From Gammaproteobacteria bacterium RIFCSPHIGHO2_12_FULL_42_10 (GTDB taxonomy: Bacteria > Pseudomonadota > Gammaproteobacteria > DSM-16500), in the NCBI GenBank assembly GCA_001801625.1, contig MGYE01000065.1:52334-88816 (forward strand): a stretch of DNA of 36,483 nucleotides, read 5' to 3'. The position numbers and the translations under genes are program-made. Positions within the stretch are counted from its first letter, which is position 1. Each line of letters opens with the position of its first letter. The notes beneath the pieces are model-generated. The model saw only the letters and a list, made by a program, of their open reading frames with translations. It made no database searches and had not been told where the DNA came from. Positions 31,185-36,483 of the stretch are shown here, one piece after another.

Positions 31185-32210
31185 ATGTATAAGAAGGCAT
31201 GTGTGATGCCTTTCAGTTGCGCTGCGAAAGGCTTTACACTGGTAGAAATATTACTCGTCATGGTTGTAATCTCTACCATTATTGTGATGGGATTGCAGTA
31301 TACACAGCAAAAAACATTAGCGATGCAAATTGATCGTACGGTTTATCAAATGCAATACATCATGAATGCAGGGCTCGCATATTATGTTGCAAATGGAAAG
31401 TGGCCAGGTGTGGTGGCTACACAATATAAGACCTGTGCTACTGGAACGGGTTGTTCGGCTGCGACTAACCCTTTGGCGCCCAATTTTTTACCAAAAGAGG
31501 TAGTGAATGTGATAGGTAAGATTGCAGGCGTATCAGGCTCGTATGTGTATGGCTACACAACTACTGGCACCTCATTAATCGGAGGTGGGTTGGGTGTGCC
31601 TGCTGGTAATTTTCAGGTGATTGGATATTTTGGTTCTACACCGACAGCAAAAGCAAAAGGAATGGTGGTTGCAGGCAAAATACCCTTTGCTTACTACGAT
31701 GAAACGAATAATGCAGTTGTGGGTTATGTGAATATTCCAGGACAGAATTTGAATAATGCGTCGGCAATAAATTTTGCTGGCCTGTATCATCACGGAGGTT
31801 GTGTGCCTGTTCCATCTTGTCCGATTAATCCTGCAACAGGCGCGCCATTAACGCCGCAGGTATTTGTGTTGCCCGTTTCGGTTTCAGGTGTTAATGATGT
31901 AGATGTAGATAGTGGTAGTACGAATATTTATCCGATTAGTAGTTTTACAGCTTATGCAATCGCACCTGATACAATACCTGGCGCCTGTCGTGCAGGTGGT
32001 TCCGCCGCAGATGCTTGTACGCCAATACAAGGAAACGCACCGGTGACCGGGAAGTACTGGCGCGCTTGTTTGCAAGTGATAACAGAAAAAGGTAATGTTG
32101 CTGTAACGCGATCAGATAAGTGGGGCGCGGATGTTACCTTGGCGGCTTTTACTCGATGTGCAATTAATAATGAGCCAGCAGGATCAACATTTTCTGTTTA
32201 TACAAATTAA
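31185..32210 (+). CDS. large type IV prepilin-like (minor pilin) protein
   Basis: CAAKG/FTLVEILLVMVVISTIIVMGLQYTQQ, long Cys-containing C-terminal domain; start ambiguous (31137, 31185 or 31206). Confidence 0.82.
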   Translation: MYKKACVMPFSCAAKGFTLVEILLVMVVISTIIVMGLQYTQQKTLAMQIDRTVYQMQYIMNAGLAYYVANGKWPGVVATQYKTCATGTGCSAATNPLAPNFLPKEVVNVIGKIAGVSGSYVYGYTTTGTSLIGGGLGVPAGNFQVIGYFGSTPTAKAKGMVVAGKIPFAYYDETNNAVVGYVNIPGQNLNNASAINFAGLYHHGGCVPVPSCPINPATGAPLTPQVFVLPVSVSGVNDVDVDSGSTNIYPISSFTAYAIAPDTIPGACRAGGSAADACTPIQGNAPVTGKYWRACLQVITEKGNVAVTRSDKWGADVTLAAFTRCAINNEPAGSTFSVYTN

Positions 32211-32286
32211 TTGCTTCCCACTTGATTACTAACATTAATATGGTTATCTTGGTTAGTGAAACTTAAAGTTGATAAGGATAAGTTAA

Positions 32287-32721
32287 ATGAAGCAATATGG
32301 ATGGCTGGTTAGTGTGCTCATTTCGCTCGCATCAATGAGTGTGCACGCAGGGTGGCAAGTTGCAGCACCCGCCTCTGCTGTTCCGGGCGAGCCTTTTTTT
32401 CAAGCCGGTATGCAACAATCAAAAAATACCTTTCCCTCTTCTTACGGTGCGCGGGCTTTCCCGAATCGGTACGCTAATCTTGGACAGCCAGCACAAATGT
32501 ATGCTGTTAGTATGAACGGGTCTTTAAAAGAAAATATTGAACGCATTATGAGCCGATACCATTGGAAAGTGCTCTGGAAAGCACCTTACGATTATAATTT
32601 CGATGGTCGTGTCACCGGCACAAGTTTGCCAAATGTCATTGATAAATTATTGAAGCCTTTCCCATTGCAGGGTGTTATGTACGTCTCTAATCGCACACTT
32701 ACTATCATGCCTCGAACGTGA
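32287..32721 (+). CDS. TcpQ/PilL-C-like type IVb pilus periplasmic protein
   Basis: Signal peptide, then SLKENIERIMSRYHWKVLWKAPYDYNFDGRVTGTSLPNVIDKLLKPFPLQGVMYVSNRTLTI. Confidence 0.72.
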   Translation: MKQYGWLVSVLISLASMSVHAGWQVAAPASAVPGEPFFQAGMQQSKNTFPSSYGARAFPNRYANLGQPAQMYAVSMNGSLKENIERIMSRYHWKVLWKAPYDYNFDGRVTGTSLPNVIDKLLKPFPLQGVMYVSNRTLTIMPRT

Positions 32722-32739
32722 ACTATAGGAAAATAGCGT

Positions 32740-34347
32740 ATGCTAAAAAAATGGATTTTTGTGTGGTTAGCTGCATTAATTACATTAACCGCTTGTCAGT
32801 CGCCAGTCTATAATCAGACAGAAGCAAATGTTGCAGATGCTAGAGAGAATATTGTCGCTCAACGACATAAGTCAGACAGAGATGCGTCACACCCATCATC
32901 CTTAGTTGTCAAGCAAGGTCTCTATGTCGATATGTCGCCTATCAGTGTATCGAGAGAACCCACTTGGTTGCGTAGTCGTATTGTGATGCGCGGTGATCAA
33001 TTACCATTTTCATATTATAGTCGCGCAGTGGTTGGTGGCTCCCCTACAATGATATTAACAAAATATCAGAATGGCTTAGATCCTGAAGTGCTTGTTAATA
33101 TAAATTATTCAGGTTCTATTAAGGGTGCGTTAGATGTATTGGCTTCCCGAACAGGTTATGTTTATACCGTTCACGACAATACAGTTTATTGGCAGGCGTT
33201 TATCACAAAAACATATGATATCGCTTTTATGCCAGGCTCCACAGATTATTTAATGGGCAAACAAGGTGGTGGCGGTAGCAGCAGCAGTTCTGCTGCTGCT
33301 GGTAGTGGCGGCGGAGGCGTAACGCAAAATTATAGCACCTCAGATTCATCAGATGATGAGTTTAGCAGCATGAGTGCTACATTATCTGTCTGGAAGGACG
33401 TACAAGACTCTATTAAGCAGATGCTTTCACCGCAAGGTAGTGTCACGATTTCACAGTCAACGACATCGGTTACTGTGCGCGATAAGCCCAACCATGTTGC
33501 ATTGATCGGTCAGTATATTGGTAATTTAAATAAACGACTCTCTAAGCAAGTCTTGATTAAAGTGCAGATATTGGAAGTAAAGCTAGAGAATGATTATAAC
33601 CTTGGTTTAAATTGGCAATTGATCGCTAATGCATTTCATAATTCGCCATTTATTGTTAATGGTAATTATGGGACGCCTATTAGTATTAGCCAGGTCTTTA
33701 GTGCGCAAACGGGTATTGGTGCCAATCCTGCACCTACTTACCCGCAGTTAGGTACGCAAGCGCAAAATGCGACGATTCCAAGCTGGACGATTCTATTCAA
33801 TGCGCTCAGTCAGCAAGGCAAAACATCCATTGTGACTGAGCCGCGTGTTGTGTGTCTTAACAATCAAGTCTCTGTTATTCGTATCGTTGAAAGTCAGGGG
33901 TATGTGGCGAGTGTTCAAAACACATCACTTGCTGGTAACGGTACTTCTGGGTCAACTTCGTTGAACACAGTAACCTCCCAGATTACCCCAGGAACGGTTG
34001 TAACAGGTCTCACGCTTTATCTCTTGCCGAAAATTTTAAACAAGAATGTCTATATGCAAGTTAATGCTGATATTTCTGCAAATCAAGGTATTCAAACATT
34101 TACAACGGGATCGGGATCGAATACATCTTCCGTTCAGTTGCCTAATATTTCTGAAAAACATTTTAATCAGCGCAGTATGATTCGCTCTGGCGATACGTTG
34201 ATCATGTCTGGTTTTAGACAGGTTGGCAATCAGGCGAAAGCTAATCAGTTCTTACGATCACAGGCTTTGGGTGGTGTAGGCGCACAACAACTTAACACAG
34301 AAACGATTATTCTCATTACGCCGATTCTTTTGCCCGGGATTGCATAA
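32740..34347 (+). CDS. pilN: lipoprotein secretin of type IVb pilus (PilN family)
   Basis: Lipobox ITLTAC, N-terminal secretin domain, VLIKVQILEVKLENDYNLGLNWQLI, GKTSIVTEPRVVCLNNQVSVIRI, NISEKHFNQRSMIRSGDTLIMSGF. Confidence 0.93.
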   Translation: MLKKWIFVWLAALITLTACQSPVYNQTEANVADARENIVAQRHKSDRDASHPSSLVVKQGLYVDMSPISVSREPTWLRSRIVMRGDQLPFSYYSRAVVGGSPTMILTKYQNGLDPEVLVNINYSGSIKGALDVLASRTGYVYTVHDNTVYWQAFITKTYDIAFMPGSTDYLMGKQGGGGSSSSSAAAGSGGGGVTQNYSTSDSSDDEFSSMSATLSVWKDVQDSIKQMLSPQGSVTISQSTTSVTVRDKPNHVALIGQYIGNLNKRLSKQVLIKVQILEVKLENDYNLGLNWQLIANAFHNSPFIVNGNYGTPISISQVFSAQTGIGANPAPTYPQLGTQAQNATIPSWTILFNALSQQGKTSIVTEPRVVCLNNQVSVIRIVESQGYVASVQNTSLAGNGTSGSTSLNTVTSQITPGTVVTGLTLYLLPKILNKNVYMQVNADISANQGIQTFTTGSGSNTSSVQLPNISEKHFNQRSMIRSGDTLIMSGFRQVGNQAKANQFLRSQALGGVGAQQLNTETIILITPILLPGIA

Positions 34348-35591
34348 TGCCTTACTTGACACGCGAAGATGGAACGCATTTTGTTATACCATCTTATCGT
34401 GATGTTATTTCTGTTAAGAACGCTGCCGCTGCTAAGAAAGAAATCATGCAGTTGAGTAGTAGTTATGGGCAATATATAGCGATACGTGAAACAGGGCCTG
34501 TTCAGTATGAGGTAGCTTACTCAAATGATACAGGCTATCTTTTTGGCGAGTCTGTTTGGCATTATTTTAAGCAGCCGCTTGAGATGATTTATTGCGAAGC
34601 TATTCCTAACACGACTGAAGTCATCTTGGTGATCGTGAAGGATTGGAGCGTTTATTTAGATGGTCGTTTTCCAGCCGATGGTGTGCAAGAAGAATTAGTC
34701 AGTTTTTTAACTCAATCTAATCATTTTGCTATTTATGTTTATGGCAATGTACCTATCAGTCAAACCTACGAGAAAGATAAATTCAGTTTTGAGCCAAGCG
34801 CTGTTCGCTCGTTTACCGTATTGGATGCGCCCATTTTTAATACCTTACCACTTTATCCTGCTTTTCAGTTGCAGACAGTAGATCGAGCAATAAAAGCGCG
34901 CGGTATTGGTATGTTGCCCGTTAAAAATTTCATAGGTGTCGGTGTTGCGGCAGTCGTTATATTGATACTGTGGATATACTTAAAGTCCGTTGGCGTATCA
35001 GTTCCCAAGAGTATTGCTGCGCAAATTAATCCTTATCAAACATTTAGTATTGCGCTTTCATCACCTGCGCCAGAGAAAGTGTTGCGAGTATTTTCAGATC
35101 GGTTGGTAACGGTATTTTCAATGCCCGGTTGGTTGCCGGGCCATATCAATTATGCTACGGGCAGTTTAACGATGTCTGTTCAGTCACAAGGTAGTAATAT
35201 TCAGACATTGCTTGATTGGGCGAATCGTAATAATGCTGTATTAACATTAAATGCAAATGGTATTGATATTGCTTTGCCAGTTACAATAGAGAATAGGCAA
35301 GCGCCAGTAAAAATATATTCCTTACAGCAAATTGTTATTGAATTTTCTGATAATTTAGCACTCATTTATCCGGGCAATCATCTATCTATCGCTCCTATTG
35401 TATCTGCAGGTGTTTATTCGACAATTGCATTGACATTAAGCATTGAGAGCCTGTCACCGGCCACAATAGCCTTGATTGGCAAAGCATGCCAAGGGTTGCC
35501 ATTAGTGTTAAATAATATGGATCTTGCTGTGGACTCAGATGGTTTATTGACAGGCAAAATTTCTTTTGAAGCATTAGGTACTCAACTATGA
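34347..35591 (+). CDS. pilO: type IVb pilus protein, PilO (R64) family
   Basis: Position after PilN, single TM near residue 200 (FIGVGVAAVVILILWIYL), PilO2-like cytoplasmic N-domain. Confidence 0.7.
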   Translation: MPYLTREDGTHFVIPSYRDVISVKNAAAAKKEIMQLSSSYGQYIAIRETGPVQYEVAYSNDTGYLFGESVWHYFKQPLEMIYCEAIPNTTEVILVIVKDWSVYLDGRFPADGVQEELVSFLTQSNHFAIYVYGNVPISQTYEKDKFSFEPSAVRSFTVLDAPIFNTLPLYPAFQLQTVDRAIKARGIGMLPVKNFIGVGVAAVVILILWIYLKSVGVSVPKSIAAQINPYQTFSIALSSPAPEKVLRVFSDRLVTVFSMPGWLPGHINYATGSLTMSVQSQGSNIQTLLDWANRNNAVLTLNANGIDIALPVTIENRQAPVKIYSLQQIVIEFSDNLALIYPGNHLSIAPIVSAGVYSTIALTLSIESLSPATIALIGKACQGLPLVLNNMDLAVDSDGLLTGKISFEALGTQL

Positions 35592-36349
35592 CTATTAATA
35601 CAGCTCAAATCACCCATATGAACTCACGCCAGTTAATCACAGCAGGTATTGCCATTTTGCTGTTTATCATTGTGGCCTGGTTGGTCGTCGGAATGTTCAG
35701 GCATGGTAAAGATGTGGTGCAGCCCGTCGCTACAGTTTCTGATGAACGTAATAAGACTTCCATGACGGGAGGCAATGCGCAATCTCAACAGGATTTATCG
35801 AATGTTGCGCAAAATAACAATCCACCGCCCACAACGAACGGCACGCCCGTTCCTGCTTCTCTTGATGTGACCCCAAATTCATCGCGTGAACAAGCTGCTT
35901 TTTCTGCTTTACAACATGAGATACAGGAAAAATATGTTGCAGCACTGAATGAATTGCAAATGTTGAGATTGACGCAGCAAATTGCAACGACCAATAAAGA
36001 AATTGCCGCTGCTAAACTAGATACCATTGTTGCTGAGAAGAAAATTGTCGATTTGCTTGCAAAACCAGTGCCTGCTTCCGAGGCATCAACGAATTATTCT
36101 CACGAATTATCTCGCCAACAAAGTGCCAGCCAATCTGAAGCCAATAGTTATATTGTGCTTTCGGTATCTGAGTTAATGCATAAATGGCGCGCGGTGATTG
36201 GCTCAAAGGGTAAACTATACAGCGTTTTTATTGGCGATATTTTACCGCCCGATCAGTCTACAGTTGTGGCTATCGACAAATATGGCGTCTTATTAGAAAA
36301 CCATGGCATTCAGCATAGAATTTCACTGGTGCCTGTTGCGAACGGATAG
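35588..36349 (+). CDS. pilP: type IVb pilus protein, PilP-like
   Basis: N-terminal TM, coiled-coil region, C-terminal VLSVSELMHKWRAVIGSKGKLYSVFIGDILPPDQSTVVAIDKYGVLLENHGIQHRISL. Confidence 0.75.
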   Translation: MTINTAQITHMNSRQLITAGIAILLFIIVAWLVVGMFRHGKDVVQPVATVSDERNKTSMTGGNAQSQQDLSNVAQNNNPPPTTNGTPVPASLDVTPNSSREQAAFSALQHEIQEKYVAALNELQMLRLTQQIATTNKEIAAAKLDTIVAEKKIVDLLAKPVPASEASTNYSHELSRQQSASQSEANSYIVLSVSELMHKWRAVIGSKGKLYSVFIGDILPPDQSTVVAIDKYGVLLENHGIQHRISLVPVANG

Positions 36350-36483
36350 TATGGGATAGTATGGTCCGTTCATTATTCTTTCTGGATCCCCGGACAAGCC
36401 GCGGCCATATCATTACCCATAAGTATGGACTAAAAAAATAGAGCCATATTAATTTTTCTCTGATTTCGAGATAATGCTACTTT

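Overview
The window looks like an ordinary chromosomal segment of a gammaproteobacterium, with a Legionellales/Coxiella-like feel; taxonomy is an inference from gene content. Recognisable content, left to right: a truncated ElyC/YdcF-like gene; an AT-rich region with DnaA-box-like sites; folC and a fused folK-folP; an esterase; an outer-membrane protein; glyS/glyQ; a small secreted protein; a lone Clp-like AAA+ ATPase; cytochrome b561; a lone type IV pilin; an Rrf2 regulator followed by sufB-C-D-S-U-A-T and grxD; a Phd/PIN toxin-antitoxin pair; recF and gyrB with two parS sites; folA; an orphan antitoxin beside a truncated toxin; apaH; an aldo/keto reductase; an FAD oxidoreductase; and an R64/PilN-type type IVb pilus cluster. 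The most interesting layer is a set of palindromic, MITE-like elements next to start codons. Two copies of one ~124-bp element (5338-5461 and 23147-23269) each carry a perfect 9-bp target-site duplication. The second copy sits at the gyrB/folA junction, and the 132-bp net gain (element plus duplication) is exactly in frame. It would add 44 codons to the N-terminus of FolA, resembling the protein-coding palindromic elements of Rickettsia. The copies differ at paired positions on both arms. Two of the differences (TAG to TGG, and a 1-bp length change) are the ones needed to keep the folA reading frame open. Other large palindromes lie upstream of the suf operon and apaH, with a degraded relative between sufB and sufC. 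No rRNA, tRNA or CRISPR was seen.
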